Virus record (IMG/VR): IMGVR_UViG_3300028844_003867
Coordinates: 1 to 38,619 of that record
Length of the DNA: 38,619 bases
Strand: one strand, 5' to 3'
DNA from: a virus
How positions within the stretch are numbered: the stretch's first letter is position 1; every line of letters begins with the position of its first letter. Below, one piece after another: positions 6,640-15,141 of this stretch. A model generated the notes under the pieces. It was not told where the DNA came from, searched no databases, and worked only from the letters and a program-made list of their open reading frames with translations. Made by a program: the position numbers and the translations under genes.

Positions 6640-7506
6640 TTAATTCCCTATTATGTTTATGATTTGTTCTACAACCTCTTCGTCTGTTAGATATGGATTT
6701 AAAGAAACATGACCATTCTCAAAGTAGAACTCTGGTCCTAACTTTGGTTCTTTTAATTTTCTAATAACCCCATTGTACCCATATAATTGGTGAACATAAT
6801 CACCAGTTATTATAGTTTTTGTTCCAACACCTGCTGCTAAATTTATTAACCCACTTTCTCCACCAACCATAAAATCACATTGTGATATTATTGCTGCTGT
6901 ATGAGTATACAATCCAGTAGTCAATAACCCTATACTACTTTGTGTAACACCTGGGTCAAATCCCACCTTGATTAATAAATATCTCTTAGATAGTTCAGAA
7001 ACCAAAAAATTTATATCTCTTCTCTTACCACCATAACCAAGATTTGGTACATCAATTCCTCTTTTATATTCCTCTTCTGTATATCCAAAACTTTTCTCTT
7101 CCCAATTACCCTGCCACGCTACAATCTTTTTACCTTGGTTTTTATATGGTTTCATCATATCAAAAACAGAATCTATAGCAGATTTTGGTACTTGTATTTG
7201 ATATGATGGGTCTAAATTTTTCAACCCACAATGTTTTTGATATTGTATCGTAGGTGGGTCTTCTTGAGTACAAGGTGGAAGTGTATAAACTTCATTATAC
7301 ATAGATTCGTCTACATCTTCGTTAGGAAGAAATACTCTATTTATATTAATGTCCAGTTCTAATAACTCATATGGTTGATATACTGGAATCTTATAATCAA
7401 TCAAACAATCTCGTCTGTCTCTTTTTATTTGTCTTGCTACTGAAGTTGAAAATAAAGTATCTCCTATAAATCCAGTAGACTTTATCAGTATGTTATTACT
7501 TTCCAT
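6640..7506 (-). CDS. GT9-like (heptosyltransferase-type) glycosyltransferase
   Basis: This 288-residue protein opens with ILIKSTGFIGDTLFSTSVAR, the N-terminal GDxxxxTP-like loop of ADP-heptose:LPS heptosyltransferases (GT9). It later has VAWQGNW and the donor-site motif GGESGLINLAAGVGTKTI (about residues 225-243), where GT9 enzymes have a D/GSGxxHLAAAxG block. GT9 members normally transfer heptose from ADP-heptose to LPS core. Kinase and epimerase genes for heptose lie directly upstream, supporting an ADP-heptose-type donor. It starts inside the end of the oxygenase gene, with a weak ribosome binding site. Confidence 0.75.
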   Translation of the reverse strand: MESNNILIKSTGFIGDTLFSTSVARQIKRDRRDCLIDYKIPVYQPYELLELDININRVFLPNEDVDESMYNEVYTLPPCTQEDPPTIQYQKHCGLKNLDPSYQIQVPKSAIDSVFDMMKPYKNQGKKIVAWQGNWEEKSFGYTEEEYKRGIDVPNLGYGGKRRDINFLVSELSKRYLLIKVGFDPGVTQSSIGLLTTGLYTHTAAIISQCDFMVGGESGLINLAAGVGTKTIITGDYVHQLYGYNGVIRKLKEPKLGPEFYFENGHVSLNPYLTDEEVVEQIINIIGN

Positions 7507-8182
7507 ATTGCCAATTTAATTTTTTGTCACCATTATTTTTCTTTGCTGCTTCATCTGTTAGTTCTAAGTCATACCACCAATTAGCACATAACCAAGAAGT
7601 TATAATATATTTGTCATTAGATATCGGTGTTTCTGCATTATGAACCCAAGGCCAACCTGCTGGCCAAGTGACTAATGTACCTGCTTCAGGAGTAACTTTT
7701 ATATCAGATAATGGAAAACAAGTTTCTCCACCCTTTTCTACATCGTTTAGATAATACATACTAACCATCAATCTTTGAGCAGTGTCTCTTGAATAGTTCT
7801 GTTCGGTATGCCACGCGTGGTAGTGACCTTCTTGTTTTTTATATTGTTGTATTTTCCACAACGGATAGTAAACTCCTCCACCATGAACTTCCATTGGATT
7901 AAATCTTTCAAGATGTCCAAACTTTTTTAGATACCTTTTATTTAATCTTACTGCAGTTTCTTCTATAGTTTCAACCCATCCATTATATTTTTTATTACCA
8001 GTATTTTTTAGGTTTAATTCAAATGTTCTCTTAGAGTTATAATTCTTTCCACCAAGTGTAAATCCTTCGTAAACACCATCTTCTTCCTGGTCTTTGAACT
8101 CTTGTATCATCTCATTACATAAACTTTGGTCTAATGCTCCAGGATACACTCCTATTGTATCTTTGAAATATTCTAACTTCAT
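7496..8182 (-). CDS. Prolyl-4-hydroxylase-like Fe(II)/2-oxoglutarate oxygenase
   Basis: The start at 8180-8182 (MKLEYFKDTI) overlaps the kinase stop as ATGA and has AGGAG ten bases upstream; a TTG at 8191 is less likely. The C-terminal jelly-roll of this 228-residue protein shows WHTE (His125, Glu127), LMVSMYYLNDVEKGGETCF, WPWVHNAE (His181) and KYIITSWL (Lys191 in the 2-oxoglutarate-binding position). The iron ligand triad is therefore HxE...H rather than the usual HxD...H; I recall HxE in other marine phage members. The substrate may be a protein side chain or a sugar. It may decorate the glycan or prepare its acceptor. Confidence 0.8.
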   Translation of the reverse strand: MKLEYFKDTIGVYPGALDQSLCNEMIQEFKDQEEDGVYEGFTLGGKNYNSKRTFELNLKNTGNKKYNGWVETIEETAVRLNKRYLKKFGHLERFNPMEVHGGGVYYPLWKIQQYKKQEGHYHAWHTEQNYSRDTAQRLMVSMYYLNDVEKGGETCFPLSDIKVTPEAGTLVTWPAGWPWVHNAETPISNDKYIITSWLCANWWYDLELTDEAAKKNNGDKKLNWQYGK

Positions 8183-8928
8183 GGTGTACAAACTCCTAAT
8201 TTTCCAACAACTCTTGATGCCATACTATTTGCAAAATTCATTGCGTTATATGGTGTTTCGTGTTTTAAAAACCACAAAACAAATGCTGACATATAAGTGT
8301 CTCCTGCTCCAGATAAATCCATAACTTCAATTGGTTTAGTTAGTGGTACAACTTCATCACCCAACCTTGAACCATCTCCACCAAGTGTGACAATACATTT
8401 ATCTACAACAGAATCAATAAACTCCCAATCACAATTTTCTTTCCATTCTTTTTCATTTATCTTTATGAAAGTGTATCCTTGAATCCATTTACCAAATCTT
8501 TTTTTAGTGTCAATAAAAGTATATGGTGCTATTTGTGATAGTAATTCTAAGTCATCTTCTGATAAAAATCCCTTATCATAATCTGCTACTATTATAGCAT
8601 CGTAATCATCGTTTAAATCTTTGAAATCAAATTTTTGTTTTGAGTAATCGTTTGAGTCAACCCTTAACAACATCTGATTAGATTTCTCATCTACATACCG
8701 AGTTTTAACAATGTCATTCTTATTACTGATTAACTCTATATCATGTTCATGTTTATAAAAAGAATTACTTATCTTTTTTACATTCTCATATACATTTGCT
8801 GCCATTCCTGGATTTGTTTTTTCTCTTTGTGAAACCATAACTGGTACTGGAGCTTCTGGACTAATTCTATCTACATTACCATATACAAATCTATCTGTAC
8901 ATTTATCACCGATAACTAATATTTTCAT
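8179..8928 (-). CDS. hldA: D-glycero-beta-D-manno-heptose-7-phosphate kinase-like (PfkB)
   Basis: This 249-residue protein resembles the N-terminal domain of HldE/RfaE: GDKCTDRFVYGNVDRISPEAPVPV (split, residues 7-16 and 17-30), the gly-rich NPGMAANV, VADYDKGFL, and the anion-hole motif SGAGDTYMSAF with catalytic Asp210. In the ADP-heptose pathway this kinase makes heptose 1,7-bisphosphate. It is shorter than the usual kinase domain (about 310-330 residues), and no C-terminal adenylyltransferase domain follows. GmhA, GmhB and an adenylyltransferase are not in the window, so the host or another part of the genome must supply them. ATGA overlaps on both sides. Confidence 0.8.
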   Translation of the reverse strand: MKILVIGDKCTDRFVYGNVDRISPEAPVPVMVSQREKTNPGMAANVYENVKKISNSFYKHEHDIELISNKNDIVKTRYVDEKSNQMLLRVDSNDYSKQKFDFKDLNDDYDAIIVADYDKGFLSEDDLELLSQIAPYTFIDTKKRFGKWIQGYTFIKINEKEWKENCDWEFIDSVVDKCIVTLGGDGSRLGDEVVPLTKPIEVMDLSGAGDTYMSAFVLWFLKHETPYNAMNFANSMASRVVGKLGVCTP

Positions 8929-9713
8929 TCTTCTAAGTAACCCTTATATAGTTTAAGACCTTTTTCTATACTATAAATAGTCATAAACTCATTTTTATTT
9001 GCCTCAGTAAAGAATTGATACCCACTTGGTGTATCACTATCGCCTCTGTATGTATATTTTATATTTAATATTCCCAAGACATCTTCAAATGTTCTTGCTT
9101 CTCCACTACCAACTTCGTAAATGCCAGGATTAACCTTATTGAATATAGGGAATATAGTTGCTCTTACGACATCGTCTATGTAAACAAAATCTCGTTTTGG
9201 ATTACCTCTAAACAACTGAAACTTACCTTGTCTGTGTGCTTGAAATGCTACAGATGCCATTTTACCTTTGTTCTGTTCTCCTGGTCCATACACATTGAAG
9301 TACCTCAACCCAACAAAATTACTTACAGATTTTTCACCATATTTTTCTGCAATATACTTTGACCAACCATATAAGTTAGATGGTGTCTGTCCACCATCAC
9401 CCTTATTTGCTGCTGATGAAGAATACACCACCTTTTTACCATACTCTTCTGAGAAATCAAACAAGATTCTACTAAACTCAAAGTTATACTTCATCATTTC
9501 ATTTGTGTCTTTTAACATAGTATCGGATATAGCTCCTACATGAAGAACCACATCACATCTTGATACTGCTTTTCTTAGTGCTTCTTCCCACCCATCATGA
9601 TTCATATAGTCTTTTTCTATACCATAAACACTAACTATATCTGGGTGTTTTATCAAAGTATCACTTATATTTTTTCCAATAAACCCTTGACATCCTGTTA
9701 ATAATATTCTCAT
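8925..9713 (-). CDS. hldD: ADP-heptose 6-epimerase-like extended SDR
   Basis: This 262-residue protein has GCQGFIG at residues 7-13, VVYSSSAA, and YGWSK with Tyr115/Lys119. It also has LRYFNVYGPGEQNKGKMASVAF, KRDFVYIDDV and YQFFTEANKNEF. The 'NVYGP...KGxMASVAF' and 'YQxFTxA' blocks are what distinguish HldD/RfaD (ADP-L-glycero-D-manno-heptose 6-epimerase) from other epimerases in my recall. It is shorter than E. coli HldD (about 310). Immediate coupling to the heptose kinase (ATGA) strongly supports the heptose assignment. It would supply ADP-L,D-heptose for the GT9-type enzymes downstream. Confidence 0.8.
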   Translation of the reverse strand: MRILLTGCQGFIGKNISDTLIKHPDIVSVYGIEKDYMNHDGWEEALRKAVSRCDVVLHVGAISDTMLKDTNEMMKYNFEFSRILFDFSEEYGKKVVYSSSAANKGDGGQTPSNLYGWSKYIAEKYGEKSVSNFVGLRYFNVYGPGEQNKGKMASVAFQAHRQGKFQLFRGNPKRDFVYIDDVVRATIFPIFNKVNPGIYEVGSGEARTFEDVLGILNIKYTYRGDSDTPSGYQFFTEANKNEFMTIYSIEKGLKLYKGYLEE

Positions 9714-10081
9714 TTCTGACTATCTCCTTTTGTAACTCTATACGAATCTGAATCTTCGTGGTGGGTTGATACTTCAAATATTCTACCATTAGATAACGCT
9801 TCTAATTGATGTGGTTGTCCTGGTCGTTGTCTTACTACATCACCCTCTACTAATTTTTCCTCGTTTATATCAGCAGTTTCTGTATCTATCCACCTATATA
9901 AAAACTCTCCATACTCTACATACCAGGTTTCATCTTTAATCATATGATAATGCATTGAGAACTTACAACCTTGATTAAAGATAAGAACCTTACCACAATA
10001 CATTTCATTATTCTCTATGATAATTTCTTCTCCCCAACCTTTGGGAACACAACATCCATTTGTTACTTCTGGTTTAACCAC
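9710..10081 (-). CDS. Cupin-fold sugar-metabolism protein
   Basis: I take a GTG start at 10079-10081 because AAGGAG ends seven bases before it; the in-frame ATG at 10102 would overlap the preceding gene by 29 bases without a clear site. The 123-residue protein is one cupin barrel: motif 1 is SMHYHMIKDETWYVEYGE (two His and a Glu as metal ligands) and motif 2 is RPGQPHQLEAL. The tail THHEDSDSYRV is typical of cupins related to type II phosphomannose isomerase. It may isomerise or epimerise a sugar phosphate or nucleotide sugar; the exact reaction is unknown. Confidence 0.75.
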   Translation of the reverse strand: MVKPEVTNGCCVPKGWGEEIIIENNEMYCGKVLIFNQGCKFSMHYHMIKDETWYVEYGEFLYRWIDTETADINEEKLVEGDVVRQRPGQPHQLEALSNGRIFEVSTHHEDSDSYRVTKGDSQK

Positions 10082-11045
10082 CCACCAACTCCTTAATACC
10101 ATGAATCCATAGAACCTCTCCCATAGATGAGTATTTTTTTGCTACTTCAAAATTATTCTTTATAGAATCTCCTCTTGAAATATATTCTCCTATATTAAAA
10201 TATGAATTTCTCATATCCATCATGTTTTTTAAATCTTGTATAGTATCAAATGTTATTATTCCATTTGTATCAAAAATACTAAGACTTTTATCTTTCTCTA
10301 CACCTTCACTCCAGTAAATAGGAATACTCCCCACCAACATTGCGTCAATTATTTTTTCAGAGAAAAAATTTCCTTTCTCATTTTCCACCACTACCTCAAA
10401 CATATAATTACCAGTCAAATCCATTTTGTCTGAATACAATTCAGGGTCATCAACTGGATTGGTTGTCGTTGGAAAATGTATTTTTGGTATGAAACTTAAA
10501 AGTGATTCTATTGTTCTTTGATGAAATAATGCTCTGTAGTTTATGTTACTCATTTCTGGAACACAGGCCCATTTTATTGCTTGTCTTAATTTGTGACCCT
10601 CTAATATATTTTTTTTAGATACCAACATACAAGTATTTTCTAATTTTTTATAGATACCCCAATGTCCTTTTTTTATATAACTTCTTAGACCACCAGGATA
10701 ATACTTGAATCTATCATCTATATCAGAATACTCTGGATAGGTTGTAAAAATCATATCAAACAACTCGTAATTTTCTTTCAATTTTATAATATCATAAACC
10801 TCTGTATCAGTAGAAGTTTTGTGCTTGGTAAGACTTATCGGTTCAATCATAACTAAAACATTATACTTTGAACCATTACCATTTTTAAGATACTCTATCC
10901 AATGTCTTGGATTTTCAAGATATATACTTAAGTCTGTTTTATCATGTGTCCAACTTAAGTTTTCACTTTTTATGGTTGGCCATTTTTCTTCAATTTCGTA
11001 TCCAGTATAACCACCATAAAATTCGTCATGTAAATTAGCTTTCAT
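10074..11045 (-). CDS. GT10-like glycosyltransferase, copy A of tandem pair
   Basis: This 323-residue protein is clearly paralogous to the gene directly upstream (same length; shared KYNVLVMIEP/KYKVCVLVEP, FDMIFTTYPEY/FDLIFTTYPHY, YYPGGLRSY/YYEGGIRSY). Its C-terminal core FEVVVENEKGNFFSEKIIDA followed by MLVGSIPIYW fits the GT10 (fucosyltransferase) signature FxxxxENS...YxTEKxxDAxxxGxxPVYxG, with Phe in the Tyr position. GT10 enzymes use GDP-fucose, though phage members may differ. The starts are coupled: its ATG follows the previous TAA at once, with AAAGGA upstream. Confidence 0.75.
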   Translation of the reverse strand: MKANLHDEFYGGYTGYEIEEKWPTIKSENLSWTHDKTDLSIYLENPRHWIEYLKNGNGSKYNVLVMIEPISLTKHKTSTDTEVYDIIKLKENYELFDMIFTTYPEYSDIDDRFKYYPGGLRSYIKKGHWGIYKKLENTCMLVSKKNILEGHKLRQAIKWACVPEMSNINYRALFHQRTIESLLSFIPKIHFPTTTNPVDDPELYSDKMDLTGNYMFEVVVENEKGNFFSEKIIDAMLVGSIPIYWSEGVEKDKSLSIFDTNGIITFDTIQDLKNMMDMRNSYFNIGEYISRGDSIKNNFEVAKKYSSMGEVLWIHGIKELVGG

Positions 11046-12017
11046 TTAATAAGTTCCTTTTACAAATTCTTCCAACCCACATTTCCAAAGTGTATCTCCC
11101 ATTGAAGAATATATTTTGGCAACCTCAAAGTTATGTTTAACTGCCTTTAACTTTGAATTATAAACATCTATACTAAAATGGTCTGGTTGATTATCTAACA
11201 TTTCATATAATTCATTGACATCATCAAATGTTATTATACCATCTCTATCAAAAACATCAAGTGAGACATCACTAATTCCGTTACTCCAATATATAGGAAT
11301 ACACCCTACTAACATACAATCTATTAGTTTTTCTGAGAAGAAAGGCCCTTGTTCATTTTCAATTACAAGTTCAAACATAAAGTCTTTATTACCAAGATGT
11401 TTCTCTGCCTCTGGTGGATTATTATAAGATATTATTGATTGTTGAAGATTATCATTATGTAGTCCCCACTTTGGAATCACTTGACTCTTCTGACCTATTC
11501 TATCTCTGACTTCGTGTCTTAATATATGTCCTGGCATATATTTCTTTCCAGACATTATACAAGTTATACCACTTGTCTTGGGATGTATTTTCCAATAATC
11601 TTTCTTTACATAAGACCTAATACCACCTTCATAATATCTAAACTTTGGATGTAGTTCTTGATAATGTGGGTAGGTTGTAAATATCAAATCAAAGTAATTG
11701 TTATATACTTCTGGATTTTCAATCAAGTCATAATTAGTAGGTGTATCTCCATGTCTAAAGTGTCCTTGTTCAAGTAACTGCTTTGGTTCTACCAACACAC
11801 ATACTTTGTATTTTGAATCAGAGTTTCCTACATCTATATGTTGTAACCATTTCAAAGTATCATCTACATATATTTCTATTTCAATCGGTTCATCTTCATT
11901 TATCGCCAATTCTGGTCTAACCCACTTTAGATTTTTACTTGGTACAGATGGCCAGTTTCCGAACATTTCGTTCTCACCAAAGTTACCATAAAAGTTTAAC
12001 CCAGCATAGTATGACAT
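11046..12017 (-). CDS. GT10-like glycosyltransferase, copy B of tandem pair
   Basis: This 323-residue protein has FELVIENEQGPFFSEKLIDC then MLVGCIPIYW as the GT10-type donor-binding core (about residues 217-246), and a C-terminal HNFEVAKIYSSMGDTLW that is nearly identical to the copy A ending. AGGAG lies seven bases before the ATG. Equal lengths and alignable ends point to tandem duplication and divergence, giving two linkages or two acceptors. No dedicated GDP-fucose gene is obvious, although the epimerase at 5645-6637 could be involved. Confidence 0.75.
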   Translation of the reverse strand: MSYYAGLNFYGNFGENEMFGNWPSVPSKNLKWVRPELAINEDEPIEIEIYVDDTLKWLQHIDVGNSDSKYKVCVLVEPKQLLEQGHFRHGDTPTNYDLIENPEVYNNYFDLIFTTYPHYQELHPKFRYYEGGIRSYVKKDYWKIHPKTSGITCIMSGKKYMPGHILRHEVRDRIGQKSQVIPKWGLHNDNLQQSIISYNNPPEAEKHLGNKDFMFELVIENEQGPFFSEKLIDCMLVGCIPIYWSNGISDVSLDVFDRDGIITFDDVNELYEMLDNQPDHFSIDVYNSKLKAVKHNFEVAKIYSSMGDTLWKCGLEEFVKGTY

Positions 12018-12020
12018 AAT

Positions 12021-12545
12021 CTAACTCCTACCAGTTATCTGTAAAGTATATCTGTAATCAACCCCAATATTTGCTGCCATGTGTTCTACATCACCATTCC
12101 ATTCTGAATAAGTTCCTTCTTTATAACCAACTAAAGGTTTTCCATCTAATTCAAAATAGTGACCACTTTTCCAATCCTCTAAAAACACAATGATTCTTTT
12201 GATATCCTTCAGTTCACAATTAAATTTCTTTCTATATACATTATATGTATCTTTATGAAGTGGTAATATTACTCCAGTTTCCATACGATAGTAACAACAA
12301 CCAACATCTTTTAGTCCCTTTGACTCCGCCCACTCAATAAATTTGTCATTCCAACTTGGTTGTGTTTTACTAAACGGACACATTTGACCAGTAAAATATT
12401 TAGTATCATTCATATATCCTTCATGTCTCCATTTCTCAATCATCTCTTTGTTATTGAATGGTTCTTTGTGATACTCTAAATGTTTGTACTCATCATCCCA
12501 AAATTTCTTTATTCTATAAATTTTCTCTACCTTAGTTTCTACCAT
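12021..12545 (-). CDS. Fe(II)/2-oxoglutarate oxygenase, aspartyl-hydroxylase-like
   Basis: This 174-residue protein has VILPLHKDTYN with His97 and Asp99 (HxD), GHYFELDGKPL, and the distal VEHMAANIGVDYRYTLQITG with His155 and Arg165 (the 2-oxoglutarate anchor). The core order fits the aspartyl/asparaginyl beta-hydroxylase and small phage oxygenase group. GGAG lies seven bases before the ATG, and the gene overlaps the DegT-like gene. It is one of three oxygenases in the island, each of a different subfamily. The substrate is unknown. Confidence 0.7.
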   Translation of the reverse strand: MVETKVEKIYRIKKFWDDEYKHLEYHKEPFNNKEMIEKWRHEGYMNDTKYFTGQMCPFSKTQPSWNDKFIEWAESKGLKDVGCCYYRMETGVILPLHKDTYNVYRKKFNCELKDIKRIIVFLEDWKSGHYFELDGKPLVGYKEGTYSEWNGDVEHMAANIGVDYRYTLQITGRS

Positions 12546-13131
12546 TGAATATCTCCATCTTTGTTAGGTCTGGCCAATCATTAAGTTCCCACTTCCTCGG
12601 TGTTGATGTCATAGCATCAAAGAACTTATCAACCCCAAGTTGAGCAGTTTCTGGTGTCATATAATAATGATAACCGATAGTATCAATATTCTGGTCTTTC
12701 CAAGGAATACCAGGTTCTCTTCCATCATAGACCATCTTTCTCAATTTATTATATGCCTCTTCGTCATCAAGTAGAATCATACCACCCCTACCAAGACTCA
12801 AATGTTTTTGAAACTGAAAACTTAAACACATAAATGTATCTTCTATGTAACTACCCTCTCTCCACAATACTGCCGCATCATAAACTCCAGTATTTCCAAT
12901 CTCGTAGTAGTCTCTCCAATCTTCATCCTTCCATTGTAATGGTACATTCAGTTTATGTGAAAGAAAAGGAATAGACAAATAAGTTCTTTTTGGAACAACC
13001 AATTCATCTACTCCTATATATCTTAGACATAGTTCAATACCATGTGTACAACTATCTACCGCTATACCATACTTAGAACCAAAGAAAGATGAGACTAAGT
13101 CTTCAAGTTGGTGTACTGGTTTCCAACTCAT
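12532..13131 (-). CDS. Half-length DegT/DnrJ/EryC1-type PLP protein
   Basis: This 199-residue protein matches only the large PLP-binding domain of sugar aminotransferases: FFGSKYGIAVDSCTHGIELCL at the N-terminus (substrate/phosphate loop), then LSFQFQKHLSLGRGGMILL, where Lys aligns with the Schiff-base lysine of DegT enzymes (SFxxxKxxxxGxGGM). The family normally has about 370-400 residues; the C-terminal small domain is absent, and none of the neighbouring frames supplies it. The first gene below it is an intact oxygenase. It may be a compact aminotransferase/dehydratase or a relic kept for another role. ATGA coupling to the dehydrogenase gene argues for real expression. Confidence 0.7.
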   Translation of the reverse strand: MSWKPVHQLEDLVSSFFGSKYGIAVDSCTHGIELCLRYIGVDELVVPKRTYLSIPFLSHKLNVPLQWKDEDWRDYYEIGNTGVYDAAVLWREGSYIEDTFMCLSFQFQKHLSLGRGGMILLDDEEAYNKLRKMVYDGREPGIPWKDQNIDTIGYHYYMTPETAQLGVDKFFDAMTSTPRKWELNDWPDLTKMEIFNGRN

Positions 13132-14384
13132 CCCTCGTATCCCTCTCCAACACCAATACTAATTAATTTGTATTTATCACTTTCTGGAATATATCTCCAA
13201 GGGTCAATTACAACTGAACCCTCTTCAAAATTGTAGTCTAAAAACTCATCATGTTTAGTACCAATAAAGTAACACCTTGGTGTATTCGGTAATAATTTAA
13301 GTTCATCTTCATCAACAAACGGGTCCCAATCAATAACATCAATACCCTTTTCTACCAACAGATTTTTTAGTAATACTGCTGCACTTCCAGTTGTGATGTT
13401 AGTTTCTGGTTTAAATGACTTTCCAAGTATAACAATATCTCTACCATTAGAATTAGAAATTACTAAATCTGCCATCCAATCTGTTTGGTTTTCTCTTTGT
13501 TTCATAATATTGTCAAACCAATTGTGAGACAAATCTAAGTTGTTTGACAACCAACTTAATGCTATATTATCTCTTGGATGACATCCACCACCATCTCCCA
13601 TACCACCAGACCAATAACTTGGTGCCAATATTCTTTTGTTTCCTAACACAAGAGCATTCATTACATCGTCACAATTTGTGTTTGGTAACTTACTACACAT
13701 TTCCATTACTACATTTGTAAAAGATAATTTAGTAGAAATAAATGTGTTATACAATACCTTAACTAACTCTGCGTTTTCAATTGTCGTATCATATACTGGA
13801 GCATGCATTATTGTTTTATAGAACTTCTTAGCAGTTTTTAATGCCCATTTATCATCATATCCAAACAGAATAAACTCTGGATGTAGAAAATCTCTCATCG
13901 TTGTTCCCATAGCAATAAAGAATGGATTGTAACATAGTTTGGTATGTTTTCCAAGTAATGGTTTTATCTGATTACGAATAGTGCCAGGTAATACTGTAGA
14001 TATTACTATAACAACTTTATCTTGTCCTTGTCTTTCTATTTCGTCTGATAATTCTTTTAGACCATTCTTTAGGTATGTGTAGTCAAAGTCTGCTCTCTCA
14101 TCTGGTATACGAGTTACTCCTTCAAATTTATCACCATGTGGTGTTTGTATAGGAACAAAGATAATATCAGAATGAGAAACAACATCTTCTACTGATTTAA
14201 TTTCAATCTTACTTTTATCAAGATGTTTTTGTGCCCAAATTTCTCTGTAAACAAGTTTCTTTGTATCTACAATTTCTTTGACTTGTTTAGATGGGTCGTA
14301 TCCCACAACACTATGTCCTCTTGACTCTACTGCTAATGCTACTGGTAAACCTAATTTACCAAGTCCCATAAATCCTACATTCAT
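13128..14384 (-). CDS. UDP-glucose/GDP-mannose dehydrogenase family protein
   Basis: This 418-residue protein contains the full three-part architecture: NAD-binding domain with GLGKLGLPVA (residues 7-16), central domain with NAELVKVLYNTFIS, catalytic-Cys segment GDGGGCHPRD (Cys268), and C-terminal UDP-binding domain with GKSFKPETNITTGSA. These enzymes oxidise UDP-hexoses or UDP-HexNAc twice to uronic acids. The typical GGxCxPKD motif is GGGCHPRD here. AAGGAG lies seven bases before the ATG. It would supply an acidic sugar to the island. Confidence 0.88.
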   Translation of the reverse strand: MNVGFMGLGKLGLPVALAVESRGHSVVGYDPSKQVKEIVDTKKLVYREIWAQKHLDKSKIEIKSVEDVVSHSDIIFVPIQTPHGDKFEGVTRIPDERADFDYTYLKNGLKELSDEIERQGQDKVVIVISTVLPGTIRNQIKPLLGKHTKLCYNPFFIAMGTTMRDFLHPEFILFGYDDKWALKTAKKFYKTIMHAPVYDTTIENAELVKVLYNTFISTKLSFTNVVMEMCSKLPNTNCDDVMNALVLGNKRILAPSYWSGGMGDGGGCHPRDNIALSWLSNNLDLSHNWFDNIMKQRENQTDWMADLVISNSNGRDIVILGKSFKPETNITTGSAAVLLKNLLVEKGIDVIDWDPFVDEDELKLLPNTPRCYFIGTKHDEFLDYNFEEGSVVIDPWRYIPESDKYKLISIGVGEGYEG

Positions 14385-14385
14385 T

Positions 14386-15141
14386 TTACAACTCCTTGAA
14401 TACTGGTATCTCTACCATTTTATGCATATTTGCGTTTCTATGTTTATTATATGTTTCAACTACTAATTTTTGTCTGTCTGAAAGTGGTTCATCAACATTA
14501 AGTGAATGTTCTCCATAATCCATTGCCCACTCAAGTTCTTCATAAGATACTCCAAGTTGGTCTTCATCAGTTCTTCTATCTTCCCACAAACCATCTGTTG
14601 GTTGAGCATCAATTATACTCTGAACTACACCTAAATCTTTTGCTAAGTCATATACTTCTGATTTCATTAGGTCTCCAATCGGACTTATGTCTACTCCACC
14701 ATCACCATACTTAGTATAAAATCCAACTCCAAAGTCTTCCACTTTATTTCCAGTACCGACTACCAGTCCTTTTGTACTTCCTGCTATCATATACAATGTT
14801 GTCATTCTAATTCTTGCTCTTGTGTTTGCTAATGCTAACTCATTGTGAAATTTAACTGGTACATCTTTTCTAAATCTATCATACACATCTGTTAGTTCAA
14901 CATCAACTCTTTCAACATTTGGATAGTTATCTTCTAACCATTTACAATGTTCTACTCCCCTTGAAGTTTCTTCAGGGTTTTGATATATTGGCATTATTAG
15001 AACATATGTTTTCATACCAGTTCTTGCTGATAGTGTTGATGAAACAGCAGAATCAATACCACCAGATACACCAACTACGAATGATTCCATATTGTTCTCT
15101 GTTGCATAATTATACAACCAACTTGTTATCTTGTCTTTCAT
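14386..15141 (-). CDS. nadE: Ammonia-dependent NAD+ synthetase (NadE)
   Basis: This 251-residue protein has the N-type ATP pyrophosphatase P-loop SGGIDSA (residues 26-32), ANTRARIRMTTLY, GTGNKVEDFGVG, FYTKYGDGGVDISPIGDL and DGLWEDRRTDEDQLGVSYEE. These are the ATP-, deamido-NAD- and metal-binding blocks of NadE. There is no glutaminase domain, so it would use free ammonia. It converts deamido-NAD+ to NAD+. It lies in the sugar island between the dehydrogenase and an oxygenase and is coupled to both by TAATG/TAA-ATG junctions. It could replenish NAD for the oxidoreductases or counter NAD depletion by host defence. Confidence 0.9.
   Translation of the reverse strand: MKDKITSWLYNYATENNMESFVVGVSGGIDSAVSSTLSARTGMKTYVLIMPIYQNPEETSRGVEHCKWLEDNYPNVERVDVELTDVYDRFRKDVPVKFHNELALANTRARIRMTTLYMIAGSTKGLVVGTGNKVEDFGVGFYTKYGDGGVDISPIGDLMKSEVYDLAKDLGVVQSIIDAQPTDGLWEDRRTDEDQLGVSYEELEWAMDYGEHSLNVDEPLSDRQKLVVETYNKHRNANMHKMVEIPVFKEL

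Noticed and set aside
12532-13131. Frameshifted pseudogene of a full DegT aminotransferase
   Set aside because: No frame downstream carries the missing small domain; the following gene is an intact oxygenase with its own start, so a frameshift does not explain the short length.
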